Positions 22,963 to 34,745 of a stretch of 64,000 nt of DNA are shown in pieces. Source of the DNA: Opeltia flavorubescens (Eukaryota; Ascomycota; Lecanoromycetes; Teloschistales; Teloschistaceae); NCBI GenBank assembly GCA_000442125.1, contig KE546969.1:1798001-1862000 (forward strand), given 5' to 3'. The number at the start of each line of letters is the position of its first letter. Positions within the stretch are counted from its first letter, which is position 1. The notes under the pieces are model-generated. The model was not told the origin of the DNA and ran no database searches. It saw nothing but the letters and a program-made list of their open reading frames with translations. A program made the translations under genes and the position numbers.

Positions 22963-24002
22963 ATGAAGTTTCTTATCTCAACCCTCTTCTTCTTATTGAT
23001 TTCATCGATATTTGCTTTTCCTCAGCCTTTTCCATCGATTAAGTCGTCGCTTCCCGCAAAGTAAGTTCCATCATTTGGAGGAGTCCCTCAATTTTGACTT
23101 TGCTTTTCAGTGTGTCTCGAGGTTCCCGTCCAAGTCCACCCGCTGGCTTCCGAACAAAAATAACGTACATTAATACAAGAATTCTGAATCCGATCCATGT
23201 CTACTTGCTAGCGGTACATTACTTTTATTGGAAAGCCGAATACGGCTGGGATGTACCTGTTCCAAGCGAAGGACCAACGCACAGGAGAGAATTAGACGCA
23301 TCCATTTACGTTCACCTTCCCTCAAAACCTGGAAGCTATGTACTTGCCACTGGTCATGTCTTACTTGGGTTGTACGATGGTGTCGTTGCAATGTCCCGCG
23401 ATAGGTTTCAGTCCATGTCAATTGAGATATTCATGTTTGAGCAATCGATCGGGAAGATATACATAACACACCGGTTTACGGATAATAGTCCGCTTCAAAA
23501 TCGGATGCTTCCTATTAGGCGCGAAGATTCTATGAAAGAACTTGGAACGCGTACGAATCCTAGCAACGTCAGTAACCCAGAAGACAGTGGCCGATACGTC
23601 GACCCTTTCATAAAGAACTGCGCGGTCGTCTACGATTTCAATCCTGGTAAGATCCGAAGCGCAGATATCTTCACCATCATCATGGAAGGGATTATGATTG
23701 TTGCTTATGATGGTACTCATGATTCCTTTGATTATCTCAACGCCGCCAGCGCTAGCGGTAACTGTGCAATGAATATACACAAACCTCCGGGTTTACAAGA
23801 TAGGATTAGTGGTCTCAAGGCAACAACCTTGCTTTACATGTTGACGGGTATGATTGTTCAGCAGAGGCGGTTTGGAGATCTGGACTTTTCGTTTGAATTC
23901 GGAGAGCCGGAAAAATCTCAAAAGACTATTCTCGAAGGCTTCATTATGGGGCTGGGACCTCCACGAGACCGGTCATCGGGGGATGTGGTTGTAACAGAAT
24001 AA
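22963..24002 (+). CDS. Secreted protein of unknown function
   Basis: Exons 22963-23060 and 23111-24002, with a 50-base GTAAGT...TTTTCAG intron, phase correct, 329 residues. Residues 1-19 form a clear signal peptide (MKFLISTLFFLLISSIFAFP). No membrane segment follows that would hold it in the membrane. The mature part has several aromatic-rich stretches (VYLLAVHYFYWKAEYGWDVP, YVDPFIKNCAVVYDFNPG) and two cysteines (NCAVVYD, GNCAMNI), which could form one disulfide bridge. I recognise no enzyme family. The secretion signal and the length suggest an apoplastic or cell-wall protein, but no effector role can be claimed. Confidence 0.75.
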
Positions 24003-24711
24003 TACCATGATGTGTTCGATAACACGTGCAACACGTCACTGTATGTTTTTGTCACATCGACACTTCGACACTTCTCACAATTGCTGCTAATGCTTTCTTC
24101 TCTGACGTTATCGTACTTTTGTTGACTAAGTGTTCATGAGATGGTTTGTTTTTTGTAAAGAGAGTCATTGATAACATGTTTCTTTTTTCTAAGGCTTTTG
24201 CGAAATCGACTTGAACTTAATTACCCCCGTGGCGTGTTCCGCCCACGGTTGAGGGAAGCCAGTTCCGCGTCCTTTGACGGCATGGCACTTTCGGAGCCAT
24301 TGGTTATCACACCTCTGTGAGGGGAGGAGATTATGTGTACCTAATGTTGCTTCCTGTCATTGTTCAATGGACTTGCATCAGAGCCAACAATGTAAGGGGG
24401 GTTCAAGAGACATGGCTTAAGCCTGCCCAAAGCCAGATCCGAAGAATCCCCAGGTTCTAGATTCCACGAGTAGGATATTGATATCATCCACTCCCCGTGA
24501 GCATCACGTTCATGCTCCCCTAGTATACACACCATCTCTCAGCCCACCACATATATAACCTTCATAGAAAAAATCTCCCCACTTCCCCTTCGTGTCGATT
24601 TTTTCCTTCAATTTCATCCCAGCTAAACATCTACTCCCCCCTTCCTCGAACACTCTCCTAAGTTTCTCCCTCTTCTCTTCAAAACTTTCAGAAAGGAATA
24701 AAACCGCGAGA
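24003..24711. other. Intergenic region, no gene seen
   Basis: Same-strand spacer. The last 150 bases are a strong C/T tract, common just upstream of fungal start sites, and probably mark the leader of the next gene. Confidence 0.5.
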
Positions 24712-25724
24712 ATGGGTACACAAAGATTCTACATCTCCATCGCGGAAATCATCGTCTATTCCCTCCTCCTCCCACTCTCAATATACGTCACCATCAAACA
24801 TGGTCTTCTCCGCTCCCTCGGATTCCTCTACCTCTGCCTATTCTGCGGCTTGCGAATCGCATCCGCTGGCCTAGGTGTAGCAAGCGAGAACAACAACCAC
24901 AATGACCGGGGAAACCTCGTTTGGTCCGAGGTACTCGGTAGTGTAGGCATCGGACCGCTGTTGCTTGTGGGGTTGGGGTTGTTGAGTCGAGTGTAAGATT
25001 TTCGTCCTTAGACGTCTAAGAATACCGTTACTGACTCCAAAGAAACAGGAGCATCAACAGCAATCCTCGGTCCATGTTCCGAATCCGCGCTCTCCAAGCC
25101 CTCCACATCCCCAACATCCTCGCCCTAATCCTCTTCATCGTAGGCGGAGTCCGCCTCTCCTCCTCCAACACCTCCACCCAACTCTCCGGCCGAGACTTCG
25201 CCCGCGCCGGAATCGCAATATTCATGTCCGTCTTCATCCTCTACATAATCCTCTCTCTCATAACCTGGGTTGCAAAAATCTCATCCCGCACCACCCTCGC
25301 AAAGGGTGAGAATATGCTGCTCTATGGCATCCTACTCGCAGGTCCATTCTTATTCCTCCGCATCTTGTACGCGATGTTAGCCGTCTACCGCGACACAGGC
25401 AGGTTCAAGATCCTGGACGGAAGTATAATGGCGCAACTAGGAATGGGTATAATCGAAGAAATGGTGGTCGTGCTCATATACGTGGGCGTTGGTGTACTAG
25501 CGCCAGTAGATGGCAGCGGAGAAGTTGGCAAGGGTGGAAAGGGTAGGGAGGGCAGGTGGAGCGGGGAAAGTGTGGAAGTGTATGAGAAGCGGAAGGAGAG
25601 GGAGGAGAAGACAAGGAGTATTGTGGAGCAGAGGATGTCGTGGATTGAGGAGGGGCCGAAGGAGGGGGAGGGGGAGAAGGATGGGGAAAAGGAGGGTGAG
25701 AGAGAGGGGTGGGAGAGGAGGTAA
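24712..25724 (+). CDS. Seven-helix membrane protein, DUF7702-like
   Basis: Fungal integral membrane protein of unknown function. Exons 24712-24992 and 25049-25724, 56-base intron, 318 residues. About seven hydrophobic segments are seen: AEIIVYSLLLPLSIYVTI, FLYLCLFCGLRIASAGLGVA, VGIGPLLLVGLGLLS, ALILFIVGGVRLSS, IAIFMSVFILYIILSLITWV, LLYGILLAGPFLFLRILYAM and a last one over EEMVVVLIYVGVGVLAPV. A charged Glu/Lys/Gly-rich cytosolic tail of about 75 residues follows. The order and the FLRILYAM motif suit the DUF7702 group. The last 220 coding bases are extremely G-rich on the sense strand. Confidence 0.75.
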
Positions 25725-26774
25725 AATGGTCGGTGAAGAGAATGGAGATAAGGGGGAGAGGGGGGAAAGGGGGCAGGAGGTCACGGCGTTGAGGGAGATG
25801 GACTTGGTAGATGAATCATCTTTTATCCTGTCCCAAAAGCACATACGGTGGCACTCAACAAAGCTTGAGCGCACACTCAAATAGCCAACATTTGACCCCT
25901 GATTCTAGTGGCCTTGAATCAGGGATGGATAGCAAGAAATCTCGCAATACCGAATCAAAGAAAATCGAAAAGTTCTTTTCATCTCTTCATAGCATCGACC
26001 ACTCATATCGACTACACCAGCATACGAGCATTCCAAAAACTCATGACCTCACTTGAAAGGTCCAATCCATGCCACAAAACACCCCCCCCTCCTATAAACT
26101 CACAACCCACAATCAACATCCATCCACTCCACAAACCCCCTCCCCCCCCCTCTTGCCATCTCCATTTCCAAATCAGAAAATTGCCTCACAAGGGTATCAT
26201 CCATGCAACGGTCCAAGGTTCAGAAGCGCCATGCCGCCAAAGGGGCGTAAATCCACCTTCCCTCGACCACGCTTCCTTCACTTCTTTTCCGATACCCGCA
26301 CGACATGTATCTTCATTCAAACCCAGTCTGATATCAATTATCAAAAAAAAGAGATCAGACCTCTTCACTTTTCGGATGAATCCAACATAGGAAACTAAAA
26401 ACCGAACATCGAGTACCAATATTTCGTCCACTTTTAGCAAATACTTTCCCTCATAATGCCCCATGACGCGAAAAGCCGACTTGTATCAATGACGAATCCA
26501 ACCGACGAATCCATTCAGGGTCGTCTTGGCCGGGAATCGCGGTGAGCGAATGCATAGACTTCATCTATACATACTTTACAGCCTGTTCACCATTTAGGAC
26601 ATAAGGCAACTTTAACGTCGCTATCAATTACATGATTATTTCAAGCAAAATTGGCAATTCATGAGGATTTCTGTTACGGTCATGATAACCTCTTCATGGT
26701 GGAATTTCTATGAGAACAAACATCCACATTTTCCGTGTCGCTGAGAATATCAACCTTTCACTCATCATCCTCAC
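25725..26774. other. 1.05 kb intergenic region, no gene seen
   Basis: Convergent spacer between the DUF7702-like gene and the first P450. Several overlapping open frames in the C-rich part (25900-26400) look like composition artefacts. Confidence 0.5.
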
Positions 26775-28501
26775 TCACGGACTTCCCCCAGCTCCCTCAC
26801 CTTCCCCATCCCCACCCTTCCCCTCATCAACCCTCCCCACGCGCACCATCACACCCCTCGTCGCCCTATCCACACTCCCCACAACCGTCGCCCTCGTGAC
26901 CATCCAATCCCTCTCCCTCTCAACCCCCTCCCCAAACTCCAACTCAAACCTCCCCACCACCATCGCCACAGTAATATAAAGCTCCGCTATCGCAATCCAC
27001 CTCCCCAAACAGCCCCTCCTCCCCTTCGCAAACGGTACAAGAAATCTCCTCAACCTCCTATTCTCTTCCTCACTTACAAGCCACCGTTCCGGTTTAAACT
27101 CACTCGGGGAGGGGAATATGGACGGGTGCTCGTGAACATGTAACGGAGTCATAGAGACCGTAGATCCCGCAGGAATAACATGGTTATGGTATTGTAGAGG
27201 GGTGTCGGGATGAGAGCGCAGGAGGCGGAACGCAGAGGCGTGGGAGAGGCGGAGACCTTCGAGTATGACGGCAGTGAGGTAGGGGAGTTGTTCGAGATCA
27301 TGAAGCGGTGGCACCCTTCCCTTATCTGGCATTGCGGTTTTGAGCTCTTGGTTGAGTTTGCGGCGGATGGATGGATTGGCGGTGATGTAGCAGGTTGTTA
27401 TCAGGAGTGTCAGGCTTCTGTAGAGAGTGATTAACGCAGATATTGTTAGCGGAGTCAGATTTTTCAAAGAGTTTGGTAATACTGTCGGTGTCCGGGTTCG
27501 TTAATCTTACTCACGTGGTCGATATCCCTGCTCCGATAATCGCCTGCGCCTCATCCCTCACCCTATCCTTCGCCTTCTCCTTCTCGGGCAAATTACTATT
27601 CAAGAGTTCATGAAACACAGTCGGATGCTCGGAATGCTTGTACGCGTCATCTTTCCCCGATCTGATAGCCTCGATGTGCAAAGACATCTTCGCTAACTCT
27701 TCGAGCGTCAATCCGAAGCCCGGACTGAAGAGTTTGACCAGCCATCCGGGAAGGGAATGCAGGAGAGTGCCCAGCCAGTGGAGATTGAAGATCAGGGGTG
27801 TAATCTGTGGACCTGCTTCTACAGCGTCGAGGTATGGTGCATCGAAGTCAGGTTGAGAGACAGAGTTCAAGGGCCGGGAAAAACAATATTGGTGGATTAT
27901 ATCTCGGGTGAGTGCCAAGTATGCGTATGTCAGATTGATGGTCTCGCCGGTGTCGGCAACTCTTTGGAGTCGAGTACACAGGTTCTCTATGGCAGAGATA
28001 ATCTGCGGCTGCAGCTCTTGCACGAGTTTTCTAGAAAATAATCTGTCCAGCGGTGCACGTCTGGTGCGGTGAAGATCATGATCCACGGTCCCAAACACAG
28101 ATGCCACGGGTCCAAAGCTTTCTGCCGCTCGTAGGGGCTTCTCAACTCGTCCCTTTGGTCCTAGGAAAAGCGTGTTAAAGTATTCAGGATCATTGATATG
28201 AAGTTCATCAGGATTCAGACGGATAATTGGGCCTAATCGATATCAGTGCGGGCAAAACGGTTTAGGAATTTCAAATCTTCAGACCATATATCTCGTGAAG
28301 CTCGTATAGCTTCCAAGTATATCTTGCACCTTTTACGACATCATAGTAAAATTCATACCAATAGGCTGCGATGGCGAGAGGGGGACCGGGGAACTTCGCC
28401 AGAGGATGAAAGTAGAAACGGTAGATCACAAGTCCTATTCCCCAGACCATCCAAGCGACAAGGAAAGAGAAAAGAGCGAAGGGTATATCGTCCACCTGCA
28501 T
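26775..28501 (-). CDS. Cytochrome P450 monooxygenase (first of two)
   Basis: Microsomal P450 of the kind found in fungal secondary metabolism (trichodiene-oxygenase-like pattern). Exons 28501-28285, 28232-27515 and 27417-26775; introns of 52 and 97 bases; 525 residues. An N-terminal membrane anchor ([19 protein letters not shown]) is followed by [15 protein letters not shown]. The I-helix is [14 protein letters not shown], where the usual acidic residue before the threonine is replaced. ExxR is seen in EGLR, PERW in FKPERWL, and the heme loop is [11 protein letters not shown] with the cysteine ligand near residue 450. It is followed upstream by a second, unrelated P450 on the same strand. The substrate is unknown. 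Confidence 0.88.
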
Positions 28502-29308
28502 CTCGATACTTCAAGGTCCATGGATGATCGAAAAGTGAGCATACCCCCAAGTCCAAATATTTGGTAGCGAGAAAAGGAAACCCATCTCCAACTTCTCTCC
28601 GCAGTAGGAGCGAGACGGGTACATCCGACAATAGTGTGCCGTCCTGTCATGCAAGAGGACGCAATTGTTCGCTTTGTCATGTGGTCAGCGCTGTTGATCA
28701 TCCACGAACTGTTCCTAACTCAAGATGGAAGGAGCACTATCCATGTCAATCTTTCAGGCACACTCGGCACAACTCCTCTCCCACTTCATCCGAGGCACTC
28801 GTTATTTTCTCGTTAACAGTCCCAAATGCGTGTGTCTAGATCGTGCCGTCTCACACCTCCGTCCTCAGCTTCCACACAATCTAATCCTGACGTCAATGCT
28901 GAAAGGACGTATGCCGGTCCAGAGAAGTATGGCAATAGGTAATTCTTGGCAAGATAGTGCGTTGATTAGGAGACCGTGTCTTACGTAGCATCCGTAAAGT
29001 CCATAGCCACGTCTGGCTTCTTTCCCTTACCTTAAGCAGCAAGTGTACTATGATAACCTCGAATTCTATGCTAGCAGCGAGATTGCTAATCAAGGGTATA
29101 CCAATGAATAGAATAGGTTGGCCTTGACATTCCATCAGATAACAGCATTTGACCTAAAATTTCCGACTCAATATGTCCAAAAGCCCCCTGCTTAATATAC
29201 AATCTCCCAATGATAATGAAAACAGCTCCATGACATCCCTAAAGGCTCTCGTAGTATATATCGAGTACTCCAGCGATAGAAAATTCCCAGCAAAAAAACC
29301 CCCCTTTT
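28502..29308. other. Intergenic region, no gene seen
   Basis: 807 bases between two P450 genes transcribed the same way. Open frames are short and lack family patterns. Confidence 0.5.
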
Positions 29309-31041
29309 TCATCGAATAGGCACAATCTCAATCGGCAAAGGTTTCTTCTCCCATAGTAGATATGTGGGCTGATCCATCCACTCGTCATCTTCTTTCAAGA
29401 CGCTGCGGATGTTGAAGGACCATAGTAAGTGGGCCATTACAAGGCGCATTTCCGCCATTGCGATACTGTTCACGCAGAGAAGTCAGCACTGCACTTTATA
29501 TTGCCCTTCTATACCAGCGATCTTCCCTCCGCCATCCCAAAGGAGATCAGGGTGTTGACTTACTTCTGTCCAACGCAATTCCTCGGACCAAGAGAAAACG
29601 GCTGAGAAGCCTGCCGCTTATCATCCTGAAAGCGTTTGTTATCGGCGTTATCGAGCCATCGTTCTGGTATAAATGCGTCTGGGGCGTGGAAGTTGGATGA
29701 TGATAGGCTCGTGGCGAGGGTGGAGACTTGGACGAATGTCTGTAGAGAATTCTTGTTAGTTTTGGACAGATGAAAGAAGAAGGGATAATATATTACTCAC
29801 TCCACCAGGAATCCACTGTCCCGCTATCACTTCTCCTTCGGAGGGGACGATACGAGGGAGGCCCTCGGGTATAGGGGGAAACTTTCGAAGAGATTCTCGG
29901 ATGCATGCTGTGAGGTATTCGAGCTGGGAGACGCTTTGGATTGTTATTTCTTCTTCTGAGGAGAAGGTTTCGCGGATCTCGGCGGCGAGTTTTGACATTA
30001 CTCGCGAATCTTTCGTGATCAGGTGTGTTAGAGCTGATAGGACGGTCGTGACGGTTTCTGTGCCTGCGGCGACGAATAAGGTTGCGTTGGAGATTATTTC
30101 CTGGTCTGTCATCTTCTCCTTTCGATCATTGTACCGCAGGACTCGAGAGAGGAGATCGATACGGTCTGTTCCGATTGCAATCCGCTGCTTCACTCGGTTC
30201 AAGACCAGGTCGAACTTGTTCACTTCCTTCTGGAGGAACATGCCCGTTGGGATGAGCCGACGCAGAAGATAGACTGGTGGCGCGATGCTCTTGACAGCGC
30301 TGGCAAGTGTAATAGCCTTCCACGTCTTCCCTATCATGTTGATCCACGGTCGATACGTCGGTTCCTCCAATGTATTGAAGGGTTCACCTAGAGCGGCGTC
30401 GGCGATTATATCGAAAGCGGCGAAGTTGTACCATTCGTTCAGATCGACGACTCCACCGTTTTTGCGCGCTTGAGTGCCCACTTGGCGCATCAAGGATTGT
30501 ACGTGCGATTGTATCCGCGGCTCTTGATCTCGGAGTGCTTGTTCGGAGAAAGCTTGGTTGATGACCTTCCGCATCCGAGCATGATCGTTATCGCCTGCAA
30601 TGAATACCGATTTCGAAATCTGGTTCCGCGTCTCGTTGAAACTATCATAGTTCTTCGGGAAGACTGGACAGCCGGCTCTTTGTTCGGTATGGATTGTGCT
30701 CAAGGCGTTTGGATCGTTGAAGGAGAGTTCGTTCGGAGCAGTCCTGACGATTGGGCCGTACTTCTTGTGCAGCCGGTGGAAGGTCACGGCCAAGTCTCCG
30801 GTGACATGGTGATAGACGTAGGGGAGCCGGCTACTGGCGAAGGCTGGTGGTCCGGGAAAGTGGGACAATGGATGCCAGAACAGGTTGTAGAAGGCATTGA
30901 TGGTATAATAAACGCACTACGGTCAATGAATCAGCATCCNGATACAAGGCAAGGGTTTTAAGCCATGCTCACCGTGAAGATGAAGATGGATGACAGGACA
31001 GTAGTCCAAGAAGTGTACTGCCAAACAGTTTCAGCAATCAT
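29309..31041 (-). CDS. Cytochrome P450 monooxygenase (second of two)
   Basis: Exons 31041-30973, 30916-29801, 29739-29564 and 29465-29309; introns 56, 61 and 98 bases; 505 residues, all phases consistent. The first short exon encodes the start of the anchor ([11 protein letters not shown]), continued by [20 protein letters not shown] and PGPP. The I-helix has the canonical AAGTETVTT, ExxR is in RESLRK, PERW in FIPERWL, and the heme loop is [12 protein letters not shown] near residue 435. It belongs to the isotrichodermin C-15 hydroxylase-like type often found in toxin and terpene clusters; the actual reaction cannot be read. Divergent from the thioesterase-like gene. Confidence 0.9.
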
Positions 31042-31613
31042 CGTCGAGGTATGACACTTGGTGCGAGGAACAGGAGATGAACCTCTTGAAAGCGCAGTCA
31101 AGGTACAAGTCTTTCATTTTTCACACGGATGCCGTCACAAGGCAGATAGACCTGGCAGGCAGACAGATCCCGAAAAGCGGCAGGTAGGTGAATTCCTTGT
31201 ATGAGTAGTCAGCTGGAAGGTCAGCGAAAAGATGACACGGAATGGGGGCAAAAGGCTAGGTGTGTCATCATGGCTATGGCATGCATGGATTGGCGTGGTG
31301 GAGATGGCTTTAGGATCGGCTCGTTGATACGAGGTCGAAGAGTGTTAAGAAGTCAGAAAAGTGCATCCACAATTCCTTAGCGTCGGGGATTTAACCGGAT
31401 CAAAGCTGGAAATCGTATGGAAGATATGTCCCGATGTGCATGCATGTGCATATGCAGGTGCATTCCTGATCCATCGACTTTTTCAGCCGAGGTCCGTCAG
31501 ATTAGTGTCCCAACCTTAATGTGGCATACCACAGCTTCATGTCTCAGTGCTTCAGATTAAGACAGTGTACAAGTTGCCTGTAGCTCATCTCTAATTCTTT
31601 AGGTCTGTCAATC
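31042..31613. promoter_or_regulatory. Divergent promoter region (P450 / thioesterase-like)
   Basis: 572 bases between two outward-facing starts, so control may be shared. A TGCATG-rich string (GTGCATGCATGTGCATATGC) near 31436-31456 is the only visible motif cluster. Confidence 0.4.
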
Positions 31614-32853
31614 ATGGGGTACCCACCAGGCCAGAAGATAGTGCCATTAGGAACCGCTATCAAAACCATACCAATAGACTCGCATAGCTACCTTGCAAAT
31701 ATCCCACTAGATCATTGTTACTTGAAGAGTATGCTACCACATCCCACTGCAGCAGCGACAACATCTAATAAGTCTTATATTAGATGCCCACGGTGGCCTT
31801 TTAGTCTCCATCGTCGTTGTCGCAATACAACAACATTTCCAGACGACGCATGCTGCTCGGAACCATCCGGATACATTTTCCATCGACACCACCTTCCTTC
31901 GTCCTGCTGAAGCTGGTGAGGCCACCGTTGTCGTTAAGGATGTTAAGCCAGGATCCAAAATCTCAATCGTGCACTTCGCTCTTGTGCAAAATGGCAAAGA
32001 GAGAGTTGTTGGTTACGCAATGTAGGGCTTGGCTGCTTCTCTTCGTCTTCTTTCTTATACTATTTTCTTTCTTGGCTTTAGGTGTCCCCGTAGGTATCAT
32101 CCGCTAGAAACAGAAGGTTGAAAATCATGAAAGCAGGCCTCTGGCTGTGCATTTCGGGTTGAAATTTGAGTATCAAGCCAAGAGCCCATGTTGATGAATG
32201 ATCACAGGAACGCCAACATTGATGCAGAGAAAGGTACATCCTTCCCGGCTCCTGTGGCACTGGACCCACAACCTCCGCCAGTCGATTTCAAAAAGCTCCT
32301 AAACCAATCGGATCCCAACTGGATTGGGTTCTCCATCTCATGGCATCCTAACAGCTTTTTAAAAGCCATAACGCACTTTCAGTATTTCTCACCCGTCGAA
32401 CCACTCACACCAAGGAACATCACAGATTCCTGGGTTCGATTGGCAGCCGACGACCAGAAGTTCACAACTGAGATGCTCGGTTCCCTAGCCGACCATTGGC
32501 GACGTATGATAGAAAACTATGTTCCCAACTCTGTGTATCGGCGGGAAGCGATTTCTGAACGTGCTAGAGATGCTGTGGATAAGGAAATTGAGATAGTAGG
32601 ATACTCGACATCGTATGGGTACCCGACATTGTCGATGCATTTGGAGGTTAAAAAGAAGCTGCCAGCCGAAGGTGCCGAATGGTTGTTCATGAGAGCGAAA
32701 TCGACGGTGATCAAGAACGGGCGTTTTGACGGTGAGATCATGATCCTGGATGAGCATTTTGAGGTAGTAGCGAGAAGCCATCAAGTTGCATTGATCACAA
32801 AGAGTATGCAGATACTAGATAAACCGCAAAGGCCGAGTAAGAGTCATTTATGA
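31614..32853 (+). CDS. Acyl-CoA thioesterase-like (double hotdog) protein
   Basis: Thioesterase-superfamily protein of the TesB-like double-hotdog type. Exons 31614-31728, 31784-32021 and 32178-32853 give 342 residues. The first hotdog has NAHGGLLVSIVVVAIQQHF, TTFLRPAEAGEATVVVKDVK and IVHFALVQNGKERVVGYA. The second half contains ADHWRRMIENYVPNS, YPTLSMHLEVKKKLP and EWLFMRAKSTVIKNGRFDGE, closely like the C-terminal hotdog. The second intron (156 bases) is the least certain part; another acceptor near 32090 cannot be excluded. The placing beside two P450s and a methyltransferase suggests a role in a shared pathway, which is inference. Confidence 0.75.
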
Positions 32854-32864
32854 GATTTTGAGTG

Positions 32865-33973
32865 CTAGTCAGCAGGCTTCTTCGCAGTCATCCATCCTTG
32901 ATTGACATCATCGAGTATGATGGCTTTTCTTGCAACTATCCAAGTCACGTCAAAGTCCCAGCTGCTACTGTTTGCGTCGTCACCTCGTTCGATTGCTTCC
33001 AAGGTCTTGTTCATGGAGCTGAGTTCTTCCTTCAGACCGCCGATGCTGCTGCTGTCCGAGTCGGAAAGCGAATCTAACTCACCTTGTTTGCGGAATATAC
33101 GGGCCTTGAGCAAAGCTGTAGCAGCTGACATGACGGCAGCTTTCTTGCCCACTTCGACTAAAGGAGAAGCATGATGAAGAGTCGAGACGGTCTCCAAGTG
33201 GACAAGACGCATCAAGTCATCACTCCAGCTGATAGGGTTCTTCTGGTCTTTAGCCAATGTAGCTTTCAATGACAGAATAGTCCGGAGGAGTGGTGTAGCT
33301 ATTCTGGACGAGGATATCAGAATATGAATGTCGTACGTTCGAGAAGATTCCTCCTTACCCTGGAAGCAAGCCCCGATCAACCTTTTCGGCAATCACGTAG
33401 TTCACACATGAGGTTGCGGTTACGGTTTCTGGGTGTGCCCAACTGTCACTTGCATCTGTTTCTTGCCACTGCAGATAACCTCCTGGCCCTACAAACGGAG
33501 AAAGTTACTCGTAGTGAATCCGTCGGTGGAAAGGCTTGCTTACGGAGCAATTGTATGATATTCTGCACCACCTTTTCCAAATCCACACCTTTAATAGCGT
33601 AACTTACCAGACGGACATTGACCAAGTCAAATCGCTCATGATACTCATCAGCAAACGGATTGACAAAATCATGTACGACGAATTTGAGATTAGAAGGGTT
33701 AGTTTCTGCAGGTGGGAATTGTTGTGGTGATATGTCGAAACCAAGGAATTCTGCTTTGGCTGGTTGATCGAATGCCGGATCTTCAGCCAGCTGTCTCAAC
33801 CATACACCTGTCCCAGTAGCTACATCGGCAACCGCTCTCAATTGACGGATAGGTATAGAAGGATGAATGAGATGGCCATGGGACATTTGTCGCATATACT
33901 CATGTTGGGCATCTAGCCGTTGAGATTCTTGTGTATCTCTAGGCAGCATGTACGTTTCCTTGCCGTCAGACAT
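32865..33973 (-). CDS. SAM-dependent methyltransferase, LaeA-like
   Basis: Class I methyltransferase of the UMTA/LaeA-related group common in fungal metabolite loci. Exons 33973-33544, 33482-33359 and 33303-32865; introns 61 and 55 bases; 330 residues. Motif I is VADVATGTGVWLRQLAED near residue 50, then FLGFDISPQQFPP (motif II with the acidic D), FDLVNVRLVSYAIKG and GGYLQWQETDASDSW. The C-terminal half is helical (LSSMNKTLEAIERGDD). Its stop lies only 11 bases from that of the thioesterase-like gene on the other strand, so the two transcripts must overlap. Confidence 0.85.
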
Positions 33974-34745
33974 CTTGGTTAGAATTTGACCGGTATTGAT
34001 GAACGCACGATAGCTTTGATCAAGTACAAGAGTGCAAGTTGAATACGTGGTATTGGGATATCGGAGTTAACCCCGAGGTACATCTAAGATGACGTCACGC
34101 CCGAAGGAAATCGCAAAGGATGGCATCGCCCCGGCACTCCAAAAGGTGATTAAGCCATGACGAGTAATGCAGGGGTTGAAAGCGTGCTGTGAATGTGAAA
34201 CATTCCCGCGGAAGAAAAAAACCGAGTCAGGCAAGTCCGAGCGGGAAGGACGGCAATCCCGTCCGCGTTCAATTCGTGTCGATTACTCGATCTGTCGTAA
34301 TCAGAGCAGATCACTTCATGAACTACTATTGCTTTGGAAGTAAGACATACGATCGAACACTTACTCAGGCTCGGCCCGGCAATCAATGGCCGTTGTTGTT
34401 CCCGCCTCTGACCTGCATCTGATCGCACTATGTAAAAGGGCCTATGAACATGGGGGCCGGTCAGCTATTGTCCCATTTGTTCTTTCCCTCCTTCTAGCAT
34501 ATGATTCCGAAGCCCGCAGTAATGGTGGTGTGCTGCCCAAGGGGTGCTGACGGGATGTCATCATGCAGCGTTGTCGTCGCACCCTCTCTTTCGCTTCTGC
34601 AATGTACCTGTTCTCACCTTCATGTAGCACAGACCTCATGTAACCGCATCTTATATTCACTTCCATCATCTATGCGGTATTTGTTTTTCGTTCCTCTTCC
34701 TTTCCTGAGCAATAGACTCGTCTGATTATCTACCGTAATTTTACA
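33974..34745. promoter_or_regulatory. Divergent promoter region (methyltransferase / receptor)
   Basis: 772 bases between outward-facing starts. Open frames inside are short. A TGACGTCA palindrome (CRE/ATF-type) occurs near 34090. Confidence 0.4.

Noticed and set aside
25811-26398. Several overlapping plus-strand frames of 80-160 codons
   Set aside because: Low-complexity C-rich DNA gives long frames in more than one phase; no splice logic and no domain.
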